Shown: positions 16,500-23,378, counted from the stretch's first letter. The stretch: DNA of 40,111 bases from a virus (IMGVR_UViG_3300006931_000019:1-40111), one strand, 5' to 3'. A program made the numbers and translations. Notes: a model not told the origin generated them from the sequence alone.

Positions 16500-17638
16500 T
16501 GCACGCGCGGGTCCAATATGGCGCAATCGAATGGGATTCGCTTTCCCGTGCCATTGGCTGCATTGCGCTCATTCTCGCGCCGTTCGCCATGTTGATGGCA
16601 TGGCCCAGCGCATTCAGCCCATACATGGAGGGCAAGACAGTTGTGTTTCGCGCGCTGTCCGCTATTTGGTCCACCTCCATGCTGGCGACGCTGGCTATCA
16701 AGCCTCGCATGGCTCCCAATGCTGTATGGCTCTATGGCTTCTTCGCGCTGATCCTTGGGCTTGCGGATCTGGCGCCTGTCTATAGCCGTGAGTTTTCGTT
16801 CTGGGGCGATCCGGCGCGGCAGGAAGGATTTATCGCCATCGCCTCATATCTGTCCTATTTCATGGCACTGACGCTTCTCCCCGAAGGCGAGCGCGTGTGG
16901 AAATGGATCATTGGCGGCTGGGCAATATCTGGCGTCATCATGGCACTGGCGAGCTGTATACAGCTTCTGAACGAGATCACGACATATCAGCCCGTCATCC
17001 GGGCCTATGGTCTGATCGGCAATCCTGTCCTGTTCGGGGATTTTCTGGCGCTCACGATCATCTTTACGATATGGGCCGCGCGGCGCTCAGAACTATGGCT
17101 GGCGTGGACATTAGCGGCTGGACTTCAAGGAGCCGTCCTGCTCACGACGGCAACGCGGTCTGCCATGGCCGGTCTATTGGCCGGCATGTTTTTCCTCATT
17201 CCGGGCCGCTCGAAATGGCTTGCAGCGGGGGCCGGGATCATCGGCATTCTTCTCTACAATAGCCAATGGCATAACACTCTGTCATTCGACATGGCGCACC
17301 GGGTTGATTGCGCTGGGAAGTATCTAACCTACATCGGACAGCATCCGCTCCTTGGCTGGGGTCAGGATAATCTCAAGGTGATGTGCGCGCCTGAAGTGTT
17401 CGACAGGGCACACAATTGGGCGCTTCAGGTGCTTGGGGATGGGGGCGCTTTAGCCCTCGGAGCTTATCTGGCATTTCTGGCCGGCGCGTTAAAAAGCGTT
17501 GTGTTTCAGCCTTTTGCGCTGGCGATATTCGCGGCCTATATCCTAATGGTGACAATCGAACCGGATGCAATAACGACAACTGTGCCAATGCTCACGGCCT
17601 TGGGGTGGGCGAACCGGAAATATAGGGCAGCTTACTGA
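16499..17638 (+). CDS. O-antigen ligase/polymerase family membrane protein
   Basis: 379 residues with about ten hydrophobic segments. The characteristic Wzy/WaaL region is present: TATRSAMAGLLAGMFFLIP, then HPLLGWGQDNLKV, then DRAHNWALQVLGDGGALALG. The conserved Arg (TRSA) and the His-Asn of AHNW are residues expected at the periplasmic active site of O-antigen ligases, which transfer O-antigen from undecaprenyl phosphate to lipid A-core. It overlaps the preceding stop and is followed by the lysis genes. It most likely alters host surface polysaccharide during or after infection, giving exclusion or serotype change. That role is inferred. Confidence 0.8.
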   Translation: MHARVQYGAIEWDSLSRAIGCIALILAPFAMLMAWPSAFSPYMEGKTVVFRALSAIWSTSMLATLAIKPRMAPNAVWLYGFFALILGLADLAPVYSREFSFWGDPARQEGFIAIASYLSYFMALTLLPEGERVWKWIIGGWAISGVIMALASCIQLLNEITTYQPVIRAYGLIGNPVLFGDFLALTIIFTIWAARRSELWLAWTLAAGLQGAVLLTTATRSAMAGLLAGMFFLIPGRSKWLAAGAGIIGILLYNSQWHNTLSFDMAHRVDCAGKYLTYIGQHPLLGWGQDNLKVMCAPEVFDRAHNWALQVLGDGGALALGAYLAFLAGALKSVVFQPFALAIFAAYILMVTIEPDAITTTVPMLTALGWANRKYRAAY

Positions 17639-18039
17639 TGACATGGGCGTTTGACGTTGCAGCTAGAACCCTTTGCCAAGAGGCCCGTGGCGAGCCCATA
17701 GAGGGCCAGACAGCGGTGGCATGGGTGATAAAGAACAGGCTGGCAGATGGCCGCTGGGGTCATTCCTTAGCCTCTGTATGTCTTTGGCGCGGGCAGTTCT
17801 CGGGCTGGTATGTCCCCAGCGATCCAAACTTCGCCTATGCCTGTTCATTGGCTGATACTGACGCCACCCTGAGCCATATGCAGAGCTTACTGCAAACCGT
17901 TCTGGATAGCGATGATGACCCAACAAACGGGGCGACACATTATTTCAATCCGGTTATAGTTAAAGCTCCTGCATGGGTTGAAGACGCCACGCCATGCGGG
18001 AAGTTCGGGCGGCAATCTTTTTACAAGGGGGTTAACTGA
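17638..18039 (+). CDS. Endolysin, SleB-like cell-wall hydrolase (Hydrolase_2)
   Basis: 133 residues. ARTLCQEARGEPIEGQTAVAWVIKNRL (about residues 8-34) carries the conserved E-A-R-G-E of the Hydrolase_2/SleB catalytic domain, whose Glu is the acid catalyst of muramidase or amidase-like cleavage. THYFNPV and the closing IGxH-like region (GRQSFYKG) complete the domain. No signal peptide is present, so release depends on a holin. It starts at ATGA-type overlap and precedes holin and spanin genes, which fits a lysis cassette. Confidence 0.85.
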   Translation: MTWAFDVAARTLCQEARGEPIEGQTAVAWVIKNRLADGRWGHSLASVCLWRGQFSGWYVPSDPNFAYACSLADTDATLSHMQSLLQTVLDSDDDPTNGATHYFNPVIVKAPAWVEDATPCGKFGRQSFYKGVN

Positions 18040-18040
18040 C

Positions 18041-18355
18041 ATGGCGGCAATTCCTCCGTGGATCACTGATTACGGCGCTGTAAGTTTTGCCGCCTTGTTT
18101 GGTAGCTTGGCCAATGGATCGCGCTGGAAAAACGAGGCCGGGGCCTTTGACCGTGCGCGGATTGTCACGGAAACAGCCACCGCCGCAGCCCTATCAATTG
18201 GCATCATGGCGGCTGGAGAATATAGTCACGGTCTACTGGATTTGAAAATATTAGCCGGTTTGGGCGTTGTAGCTGGGTGGCTTGGTCCCAAGCCTGTCGC
18301 GGATTATGCCTTGCGGAAATTCGGATTTGTGAAACCGGAGGATAAACAACCATGA
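18041..18355 (+). CDS. Holin candidate
   Basis: 104 residues from the ATG at 18041, which is preceded by a GGGGG tract as ribosome binding site. The middle contains two short hydrophobic stretches (YGAVSFAALFGSLANG and TATAAALSIGIMAAG), then ILAGLGVVAGWLGPK, giving two to three possible membrane segments and a charged C-terminus. Small size, helices and position directly after the endolysin argue for a holin, but no specific family is recognised. Confidence 0.65.
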   Translation: MAAIPPWITDYGAVSFAALFGSLANGSRWKNEAGAFDRARIVTETATAAALSIGIMAAGEYSHGLLDLKILAGLGVVAGWLGPKPVADYALRKFGFVKPEDKQP

Positions 18356-18663
18356 TGATGTTTGATGCGCCGCGTGTACGTGCTGGCGGATATGTAATTG
18401 CTGCGTTTTTTGTTGGTCTTGCCATTGGAAACTATGATGTCACCAGCAAATCTGTGGATCATGTGGCGGCTCAATATGGCGAAGCAAAAGTGCAGGTAAA
18501 GAATCTGCAACAGGTCCAAGCCAAAGTGGTTCCTGCCCTAAAGGCTGAAGCTGACTGTGAACATTGGCGCGCGGAGGTTAACGAGGCTTTAGCGCTTCAG
18601 AAAACCGAGGTTAAACCTCAAGACCTACCCGCCGATTGCCCCCACCCTGAGGCCACGAAATAA
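18352..18663 (+). CDS. Small membrane-anchored protein of the lysis cassette (i-spanin-like)
   Basis: 103 residues, ATGA overlap with the holin gene. One N-terminal hydrophobic segment (GGYVIAAFFVGLAIG, about 12-26) is followed by a long charged helix with AAQYGEAKVQVKNLQQVQAK and two Cys. This is the usual shape of an inner-membrane spanin (Rz-like) with a periplasmic coiled coil. The following gene at 18663 could play the same role, so which one partners the nested lipoprotein is open. Confidence 0.55.
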   Translation: MMMFDAPRVRAGGYVIAAFFVGLAIGNYDVTSKSVDHVAAQYGEAKVQVKNLQQVQAKVVPALKAEADCEHWRAEVNEALALQKTEVKPQDLPADCPHPEATK

Positions 18664-18917
18664 TGTGGGCCAGCATCCTCTCAGCCTTTAGAGACTCGCT
18701 GCTGAAGGGGCTGTTTAGCCTCATTTCCCAAGAGCTTGAGCGCCGGAATCTCATTGCACAGGGCCGCGCGGCGCAATATGCTGCGGACCTCCAAGCCAGT
18801 GTGGATCAAGCCAGAGATGCAGCGGTTATCAGGGAACAGGTGGCGGCTATGCCTATCTCTGATGTTGACAATCAGCTTGAGCGCTTGCGCCACCCCTCCA
18901 CCGCCAATCCCAAGTAG
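18663..18917 (+). CDS. Small helical protein overlapping the o-spanin gene
   Basis: 84 residues, starting at the previous stop (AATAATG). It is largely helical, with an amphipathic N-terminus (LSAFRDSLLKGLFSLISQEL) and a coiled coil of Arg/Gln/Ala. Its 3' half overlaps the lipoprotein gene at 18817 in another frame, the nested layout known for Rz/Rz1 pairs. It could be the coiled-coil partner. No transmembrane segment is clear, so I call it only a lysis-cassette protein. Confidence 0.55.
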   Translation: MWASILSAFRDSLLKGLFSLISQELERRNLIAQGRAAQYAADLQASVDQARDAAVIREQVAAMPISDVDNQLERLRHPSTANPK

Positions 18918-19044
18918 CTGTTCATGGTTGACGCTGATTGTCCCCGATGAAGGCTTCCAGAATCGCTGGACCGACAGGGAAAAGCGGGACATTCTAAGCC
19001 TAGATAACCAAATCACCAAGTTTTGCAGAACCCCGAACCCATAG
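18817..19044 (+). CDS. Outer-membrane spanin lipoprotein (Rz1-like)
   Basis: 75 residues from ATG 18817. A short hydrophobic leader ends in the lipobox ISLSAC (Cys24), immediately followed by a proline-rich ATPPPPIPSS segment. These are the two hallmarks of Rz1-type outer-membrane spanins. The remainder (EGFQNRWTDREKRDILSLDN) is a short helix suited to bind an inner-membrane partner. The start is nested out of frame within the gene at 18663-18917. Later Met codons (18862 on) would still give the lipobox, so the exact start is uncertain. Confidence 0.75.
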   Translation: MQRLSGNRWRLCLSLMLTISLSACATPPPPIPSSCSWLTLIVPDEGFQNRWTDREKRDILSLDNQITKFCRTPNP

Positions 19045-19053
19045 GAGACACAA

Positions 19054-19368
19054 TTGAGCTTCTTTTCCTCCCTCTCAGCCGCCATATCTGCCGGCATCAA
19101 AGCCCTTGGCGACGGTCTTGCCAATCTAGCCGCCCATATCAAGCCACTGGTTATCGCCACGGGCGAAGAATTGGGTCAGGCTGCTCTTGCCGCCGTCCTA
19201 CAGCACGCCCCATTGGTCATGACAGGCCAGGAGAAGCTCGACAGCGCCATTGCCACGGTCAAGACTGGCTTGGCGGCACAGGGTAAATCAGCCGCCCTGA
19301 CGGTCATTCAATCGGCTATACAGGAAGCATACGATGAGCTTTCCAGGGCCATCCACCCGCCTCAGTAG
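19054..19368 (+). CDS. Hypothetical helical protein closing the late operon
   Basis: 104 residues starting with TTG at 19054, preceded by AGGAG with a 6-base gap. It is Ala-rich and almost entirely helical, with LSAAISAGIKALGDGLANLAA and VLQHAPLVMTGQEKLDSAIA. No charged catalytic motif is seen. It lies just after the spanin genes, so a minor lysis or membrane role is possible. It faces the AAA+ ATPase gene tail to tail with only 11 bases between stops, and no terminator is visible there. Confidence 0.6.
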   Translation: MSFFSSLSAAISAGIKALGDGLANLAAHIKPLVIATGEELGQAALAAVLQHAPLVMTGQEKLDSAIATVKTGLAAQGKSAALTVIQSAIQEAYDELSRAIHPPQ

Positions 19369-19379
19369 CCGTCCCCTTT

Positions 19380-20360
19380 CTATCGGCCAAAGCCGAGGTT
19401 GTTTCGCTTCTTGCCGCCTTCACCGTCTGAGGAAAGGCGTTCTGTCCGCATGGCGTCTAGCCGCGTGAAAACTTCCGCCTCGGGCTGCTCAAAACACCGT
19501 ATGGCGACAATGACTTCTCGAAGGTGGGCCACGCTGTAACCATCAGTCTTGTCCACCCACCGCTTGAGCGTAACTTCGTCAATGTCCGGGTCTTTGGCTT
19601 TGAGGTATGACCGGCGGGCATCATCACCCGGCATGTCGATCAGCATGATCGTATCGAAGCGCGAAGGCCGATCCACAAACCGCTTATCCAACTTCTCCGG
19701 GTAATTGGTGGTGGCGACATGCACCACTTCATTAGTCTGTGTTTCGCCGTCCAGCATAGCGAGAAACTCATGCTCGCCATGACGTTCGATCAGCGCATCA
19801 ATATCCTCATAGACGCAGATCAGTGGGCGCGTCGGCTCAATGCGCCGTATCAGCCCGAGGCAAAGAGCGGATAGACCAGGATGCTCGATGAATAGAACAA
19901 TCCCGTCTTGGTCTTTCACCAAGGATTGCGTCATCTGCCAGATTGCGGAAGTTTTGCCGGAACCCGGCGGCCCCCACAGCAACATACCGCGTTTGAAGGT
20001 AAAGCCGTGCTTGCGGAAATTGTCCCGTAGCGTCCAGAATGTCTTGAACTCTGCCAAGAGCGCCTCGCTGGCGCTATCGGGAAGGTGAAGTAGGCTGTCA
20101 ATCTCAATCGGCATCTTTTCTAGGTACGGCCCACGATTACTATCGCGGCCCCGATAAGCGCCAGCTGGGAGTTTCTCGACAACTTCCGTAACCGGGAAAA
20201 AACCATCACCAGATTGCGCCCAGCACCGCGCCGCCGCCGCTATAGACACCCAATCGCTATTGCCCCCCACAGTGGCTTGGGGCGCTTCTCCGCCATAGTT
20301 GCGCGGAGTCCGCGTGGCGGTTCCAACGCGCTCTGCAAATGCCTCAAGTCCTTTGCTCAT
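19380..20360 (-). CDS. AAA+ ATPase
   Basis: 326 residues. The Walker A GPPGSGKT (about residues 131-138), Walker B LICVYEDID (about 182-190), a sensor-1-like VATTNYPEKLD and RRFD-like arginine region (VDRPSRFD) identify a BCS1/katanin-like AAA+ ATPase. In such phage early regions a single AAA+ protein commonly acts as a helicase loader or replication/transcription remodeller. The start at 20360 is preceded by AAAAGGGGACGGC. It is the last gene of the leftward early operon and carries its own N-terminal extension with WVSIAAAARCWAQSGDG. Confidence 0.8.
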   Translation of the reverse strand: MSKGLEAFAERVGTATRTPRNYGGEAPQATVGGNSDWVSIAAAARCWAQSGDGFFPVTEVVEKLPAGAYRGRDSNRGPYLEKMPIEIDSLLHLPDSASEALLAEFKTFWTLRDNFRKHGFTFKRGMLLWGPPGSGKTSAIWQMTQSLVKDQDGIVLFIEHPGLSALCLGLIRRIEPTRPLICVYEDIDALIERHGEHEFLAMLDGETQTNEVVHVATTNYPEKLDKRFVDRPSRFDTIMLIDMPGDDARRSYLKAKDPDIDEVTLKRWVDKTDGYSVAHLREVIVAIRCFEQPEAEVFTRLDAMRTERLSSDGEGGKKRNNLGFGR

Positions 20361-20372
20361 GCCGTCCCCTTT

Positions 20373-20606
20373 TCAGCGGTATTGCTGTTTTTCGATTGCG
20401 CAGTATTCGGAAGAAGCAGGCAGTGGGTTTCGATCAAACAACCGATCAACTACAGCACCGAAAAACATTGGTGCCCACAACACTGTGATGCCGATAAAGC
20501 CCGCATCGCCAGGCGTGACCTTGCACCGTGTGTAGGTGTCCAGCCAATTTCCGAACGCGAAGGAGCTTCCCAGCGACAGATATAGAAACAGCCATCCAAT
20601 TTTCAT
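20373..20606 (-). CDS. Small membrane protein
   Basis: 77 residues. The N-terminal hydrophobic stretch (GWLFLYLSLGSSFAFG) and a second one (FIGITVLWAPMFFGAVVD) predict two membrane segments or a signal peptide plus one. AGAGGGA lies 6 bases before the ATG at 20606, and the leader is the end of the 109-bp repeat at 20610-20718. Function unknown. It could be an early host-membrane effector. Confidence 0.6.
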   Translation of the reverse strand: MKIGWLFLYLSLGSSFAFGNWLDTYTRCKVTPGDAGFIGITVLWAPMFFGAVVDRLFDRNPLPASSEYCAIEKQQYR

Positions 20607-20609
20607 CCG

Positions 20610-20718
20610 CCGTCCCTCTAGAGTTGATGCCGGACCGCGACCATGCGGCCTTGTCCGTCCAGCCCTGACGCTCCTGTTTCATCCGCAAAGGCTAATAGCG
20701 TCAGCATTTTTCGTCCCC
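20610..20718. repeat. 109-bp exact direct repeat, copy 1
   Basis: Identical over 109 bases to 22050-22158, offset 1440. Each copy contains a 29-codon reading frame on the - strand and ends at the ribosome binding site of the next downstream gene. Perfect identity suggests a recent duplication or ongoing gene conversion. Confidence 0.95.
20618..20707 (-). CDS. Putative 29-residue peptide, copy 1 (duplicated)
   Basis: ATG at 20707, TAG at 20618, preceded by AGGGGACGAAAA, the same leader type as its neighbours. The peptide begins MLTLLAFADETGASGL and ends in a basic RMVAVRHQL tail. An exact duplicate lies at 22058-22147. The frame is supported by its ribosome binding site and by its preservation in both copies, although identity by copying cannot prove selection. 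No function known. Confidence 0.5.
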   Translation of the reverse strand: MLTLLAFADETGASGLDGQGRMVAVRHQL

Positions 20719-20922
20719 TTACGCCGGTTGTTTCTTGGCGGCCGCATCTTTAGCCATTTCGCAAGTGATGCCGCCGTTATGCGTGTGATAGCAGTGCTGG
20801 GTACGCCACTTCGGATCACCAAGTTTGCGATCCTCGAACCTGACACGCTCGAAATGGCCCGCACCAGCGGGGACATGAAGTCCGCATCGGTAGCAAGTGC
20901 CAGCATATTGGTTGCGTGCCAT
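20719..20922 (-). CDS. Small Cys/His-rich (zinc-binding-like) protein
   Basis: 67 residues. The CYRCGLHVPAGAGHFERV pair (C-x2-C, about residues 10-13) and a second Cys/His set (HCYHTHNGGITC) suggest a small zinc-binding fold, like phage recombination endonuclease-type or ribosomal-type zinc fingers. It begins at ATG 20922, with AAGGCGGA a few bases upstream. Function unknown. It is one of a run of small early genes. Confidence 0.6.
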   Translation of the reverse strand: MARNQYAGTCYRCGLHVPAGAGHFERVRFEDRKLGDPKWRTQHCYHTHNGGITCEMAKDAAAKKQPA

Positions 20923-20931
20923 CGGTCCGCC

Positions 20932-21258
20932 TTATGTGAGGTTGGAATTGATGGGGGAGCCAGCTACCGGGAGAGTTCCGGTCGTCGCTGGCTCCGCCCT
21001 TGCGTTCCCCGTCTCTCCCGAGTTTTCCATCGGCGGGTGCGGCAACTGTTTCGCCAAAGCATCGGCCAGGACGGCCTTCAATTCTGGCGGTGTCGTGTCC
21101 TGCGGGGTGACGCATCCCGGATCGCAGTCAGAATAATCGTCATCGTCGCTGTCGAAATCTTCGTCATCGGACCAGCACTCCGGGCAAGCGCAATGATCGC
21201 AGCCGCAGCCCTCGAAGGCATCGTAGGCACAACAGAGAAATCCGCAGGCGTTACACAT
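20932..21258 (-). CDS. Cys-rich and acidic small protein
   Basis: 108 residues with an unusual N-terminus: eleven Cys in the first 50 residues (MCNACGFLCC, then GCGCDHCACPECW), followed by a strongly acidic run (SDDEDFDSDDDDYSDCD). The C-terminal half is ordinary polar sequence with Pro. AGGGACGG lies upstream of the ATG at 21258. Metal binding is likely; DNA mimicry by the acidic run is a possibility only. No family recognised. Confidence 0.6.
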   Translation of the reverse strand: MCNACGFLCCAYDAFEGCGCDHCACPECWSDDEDFDSDDDDYSDCDPGCVTPQDTTPPELKAVLADALAKQLPHPPMENSGETGNARAEPATTGTLPVAGSPINSNLT

Positions 21259-21268
21259 CGACCGTCCC

Positions 21269-21445
21269 TCAGAAATCTATTGATGGAATAGGTTTTTGCT
21301 GGTCATGAAGATATTTAGCTCTATCTAACCAATGTTGGCATTGATCGAGTGATCCGCCTTTCTTCATAGATTCAGCAATCCGCTCTCCGTACCAGCCGAT
21401 GGTTTGCATAATCTCCGCGTTGTGTTCGTAATTGTTGAACTCCAT
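21269..21445 (-). CDS. Small hypothetical early protein
   Basis: 58 residues, ATG at 21445 preceded by TAGGGGACAGCA. Helical, with EFNNYEHNAEIMQTIGWYGE and a C-terminal AKYLHDQQKPIPSID. No motif recognised. It is shorter than 60 codons but is supported by its leader, tight packing between neighbours and coherent composition. Confidence 0.6.
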   Translation of the reverse strand: MEFNNYEHNAEIMQTIGWYGERIAESMKKGGSLDQCQHWLDRAKYLHDQQKPIPSIDF

Positions 21446-21454
21446 TGCTGTCCC

Positions 21455-21625
21455 CTATTCCGCCGCCAGAGCGGCATCAATTTCGTGGAGGATGTTCGCG
21501 GCCGGTATGGCGTCAGGCCAATGATTGCGACGAACCATGTCTATGTATTCGCGCGCGTCATTCAGCGTTGCCTTCAGCCGGTCAATTTTGGCATTCAGCT
21601 TTTTATTCTTTCTCGGCTTCGGCAT
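21455..21625 (-). CDS. Small basic coiled-coil protein
   Basis: 56 residues, ATG at 21625 with AAAGGGGACGCC upstream. The N-terminus is very basic (PKPRKNKKLNAKIDRLKATL) and helical, and the C-terminus ends in an Ala/Glu helix. It resembles small phage DNA- or RNA-associated proteins but nothing specific can be assigned. Confidence 0.6.
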   Translation of the reverse strand: MPKPRKNKKLNAKIDRLKATLNDAREYIDMVRRNHWPDAIPAANILHEIDAALAAE

Positions 21626-21635
21626 GGCGTCCCCT

Positions 21636-21785
21636 TTACCTTTCGTCTTTGATGCGTGGATTGATGATTGCGTCCATGCGGTTCATGTGACGCTCGTAGC
21701 CGCACTTCCTACATCTGACGACGCAGTTTTCTCCTGCGGCCCAGATGACCCGCCAAGATTTTTGATGAAATAGCCAGCACCACAT
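21636..21785 (-). CDS. Small Cys-containing protein
   Basis: 49 residues, ATG at 21785 with AAAGGGGACGTTGAAA upstream. It carries CVVRCRKCGYERHMNR (three Cys near residues 21-28), a minimal zinc-ribbon-like pattern, in a Trp-rich context (WCWLFHQKSWRVIW). Function unknown. Confidence 0.55.
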   Translation of the reverse strand: MWCWLFHQKSWRVIWAAGENCVVRCRKCGYERHMNRMDAIINPRIKDER

Positions 21786-21800
21786 TTTCAACGTCCCCTT

Positions 21801-22046
21801 TCAGGCCTTCCAGCGCATGACAAGCGCTCTTAAATTTAAGCCGGTTTCTATGTCGAGTTTTGAAGCTACCTCCAATGCCCACGCTCGACCGCGCCGCAAG
21901 AATATTCCGCGTAGGTCAACAATGGCTGTCAGGCACCGGTCGCAATACAAACCATCTTCTCGTCCTTCGGCGGTCGCTGAAGTTATCGGCACACCGCATT
22001 CAGCACAGGGATTTGCGCTATCCGGGAATTTGAGTATCGCGTTCAT
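21801..22046 (-). CDS. Small zinc-ribbon-like protein
   Basis: 81 residues. CAECG and CDRC (about residues 14-18 and 35-38) form a C-x2-C/C-x2-C zinc ribbon, followed by a helical C-terminus (LEVASKLDIETGLNLRALVM). The ATG at 22046 is preceded by TAGAGGGACGG at the end of the second 109-bp repeat copy. Likely an early regulator or adaptor; no specific family. Confidence 0.6.
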   Translation of the reverse strand: MNAILKFPDSANPCAECGVPITSATAEGREDGLYCDRCLTAIVDLRGIFLRRGRAWALEVASKLDIETGLNLRALVMRWKA

Positions 22047-22049
22047 CGA

Positions 22050-22158
22050 CCGTCCCTCTAGAGTTGATGCCGGACCGCGACCATGCGGCCTTGTCCGTCC
22101 AGCCCTGACGCTCCTGTTTCATCCGCAAAGGCTAATAGCGTCAGCATTTTTCGTCCCC
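22050..22158. repeat. 109-bp exact direct repeat, copy 2
   Basis: Identical to 20610-20718. Recombination between the two direct copies would delete 1440 bp, removing one peptide copy and the six genes from 20719 to 22046. Confidence 0.95.
22058..22147 (-). CDS. Putative 29-residue peptide, copy 2 (duplicated)
   Basis: Same 29-codon frame as 20618-20707, with ATG at 22147 and TAG at 22058, preceded by TAGGGGGACGAAAA. Its leader differs from that of copy 1 only outside the 109-bp identity. The two copies sit before different small genes, so the block may be a duplicated gene plus leader unit. Confidence 0.5.
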   Translation of the reverse strand: MLTLLAFADETGASGLDGQGRMVAVRHQL

Positions 22159-22413
22159 CTATTGTGCCGCGATATAGGCGTGTTCGGTTATCCGCATGGC
22201 TGGGCCGTGTCCTGTGACAAGATGGCGAAACGGCCACTCCGCATCGAACAAAACCTCAAGCAATGCATCGGCATCCTGCTTTCGGGAAAATTGCAGCGCA
22301 TTGTCAATCTTGTCCGTCCATTTGAAGCTTGAGTGGTGACCAATGCGCGGCGCCCCCATGTAGTGGGGTGGTTGCCATGGCGCCTCGATTACCCAGAATG
22401 TTTTGTCGGTCAT
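22159..22413 (-). CDS. Hypothetical early protein
   Basis: 84 residues from ATG 22413, which has TAGAGGGACC upstream. An upstream in-frame start at 22488 would overlap the preceding gene and has no comparable site. FWVIEAPWQPPHYMGAPRIG and the helix ALQFSRKQDADALLEVLFD resemble short phage proteins often annotated next to recombination genes. Function not known. Confidence 0.6.
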   Translation of the reverse strand: MTDKTFWVIEAPWQPPHYMGAPRIGHHSSFKWTDKIDNALQFSRKQDADALLEVLFDAEWPFRHLVTGHGPAMRITEHAYIAAQ

Positions 22414-22426
22414 AGTTTTGGTCCCT

Positions 22427-22894
22427 CTAGAACTTATAGTTTCTGCGAAGTGTTGATTCCGGTATTCCGAGAATGAAAGATTTCTCATCCCAGGTTAGGC
22501 GGCTGGCGCACACGCGCTCCACGATCTCGTCAGACACGGCAGCGTTGCGCCGCGCCTTCTCGGTCACACCCTTGCGATAGCCGCCTATGCGGCCACGCTT
22601 GCGCGCCGTGCGCGGATCACATGCGCCATTCTTCGATGACAGGATCTTGAGCGCGCGGTGTTCGAGTTCGTGCGGGTTGGTTTCGCCCGTCACGACATCG
22701 CAGAGACCAATCTTGCCAGTGTGAAGCGCTTTGGTGACGCCGAAGATATCCTGCCGCGCCTGGCCGAATATCGTCAGATCGTCAGCGACCTTGAGAACAC
22801 CTGGCCGGCCACGGAATGAACGTAGGCACCAATCCATATTTTCAGCGCCACGACCGCGCATATAGATGGATTTCGGCTCAACACCATTCGCCAT
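22427..22894 (-). CDS. Hypothetical protein with C-terminal helix-turn-helix
   Basis: 155 residues from ATG 22894. The N-terminal half has DDLTIFGQARQDIFGVTKAL and GEINP-like conserved small-domain features. The C-terminal 45 residues (VSDEIVERVCASRLTWDEKS then GIPESTLRRNY) form a resolvase-like helix-turn-helix. A basic segment (RTARKRGRIGGYRKGVTEKAR) lies before it. The gene overlaps the upstream 42-codon gene as TGATG. DNA binding is likely, partner unknown. Confidence 0.6.
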   Translation of the reverse strand: MANGVEPKSIYMRGRGAENMDWCLRSFRGRPGVLKVADDLTIFGQARQDIFGVTKALHTGKIGLCDVVTGETNPHELEHRALKILSSKNGACDPRTARKRGRIGGYRKGVTEKARRNAAVSDEIVERVCASRLTWDEKSFILGIPESTLRRNYKF

Positions 22895-23022
22895 CAAGCG
22901 GCTTCACCCTCGCGATTTACACAAAAACCGCGCGTCACTGGCAGGTTGATTTGGGGTGGCGTGGGAGAGCTATTGACGCTCCGTCTCCCACCCCCCTGCT
23001 TTCTGTAATCTGCGCGGGTCAT
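22894..23022 (-). CDS. Small basic hypothetical protein
   Basis: 42 residues. It starts at ATG 23022 inside the stop of the HNH gene (ATGA) and its own stop overlaps the next start (TGATG), so it is translationally coupled on both sides. The Gly/Arg-rich start (RADYRKQGGGRRSVN) is followed by Pro-rich sequence. No motif. The exact coupling is the main support. Confidence 0.5.
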   Translation of the reverse strand: MTRADYRKQGGGRRSVNSSPTPPQINLPVTRGFCVNREGEAA

Positions 23023-23378
23023 GGGGAGGTTCGCCTTGAGAATGGCCGCGACGGTATCTTGCGCCCGGATGACTTCATGGGATTGCGGGATGGTTTTGGA
23101 TTGGTGAGCCTGCGGGCCTTGGCTATAGCGTGCTTGTCCGAGCCATAGCTTGTTGCCGGCGTGCCGTTAGTCTGCCGCGCATGGGCTTTGGAAAGGCTGT
23201 AGGCCGCGTTTGTCGGATCATCCTTGCCGCCTAGAGCTAACGGAATCGGGTGTTCCCGCTCAAGCGTTTTGACGGTTTCCAGGGTGATAAGCTCCTTGGT
23301 CCGAAAGCAGCGGATTGTGTTGCCCGTGCGGATCAGGGTTTCTATTACTTGGCGTTCTGTGAAGCGCTTACGGCTCAT
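23019..23378 (-). CDS. HNH-family nuclease-like protein of the recombination operon
   Basis: 119 residues from ATG 23378, overlapping the ninB-like gene as ATGA. The in-frame extension to 23630 lies antiparallel in other genes' space and is rejected. LEREHPIPLALGGKDDP and YSLSKAHARQTNG match the compact HNH/recombination endonuclease type found beside ninB, with an E-H-P-x-P catalytic-site pattern and a second His. The C-terminus is basic. It probably acts with the recombination proteins on DNA ends. Confidence 0.75.
   Translation of the reverse strand: MSRKRFTERQVIETLIRTGNTIRCFRTKELITLETVKTLEREHPIPLALGGKDDPTNAAYSLSKAHARQTNGTPATSYGSDKHAIAKARRLTNPKPSRNPMKSSGRKIPSRPFSRRTSP

Noticed and set aside
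20536-21291. 251-codon open frame on the + strand
   Set aside because: It lies opposite several small leftward genes with good ribosome binding sites and shows no protein-like features of its own.
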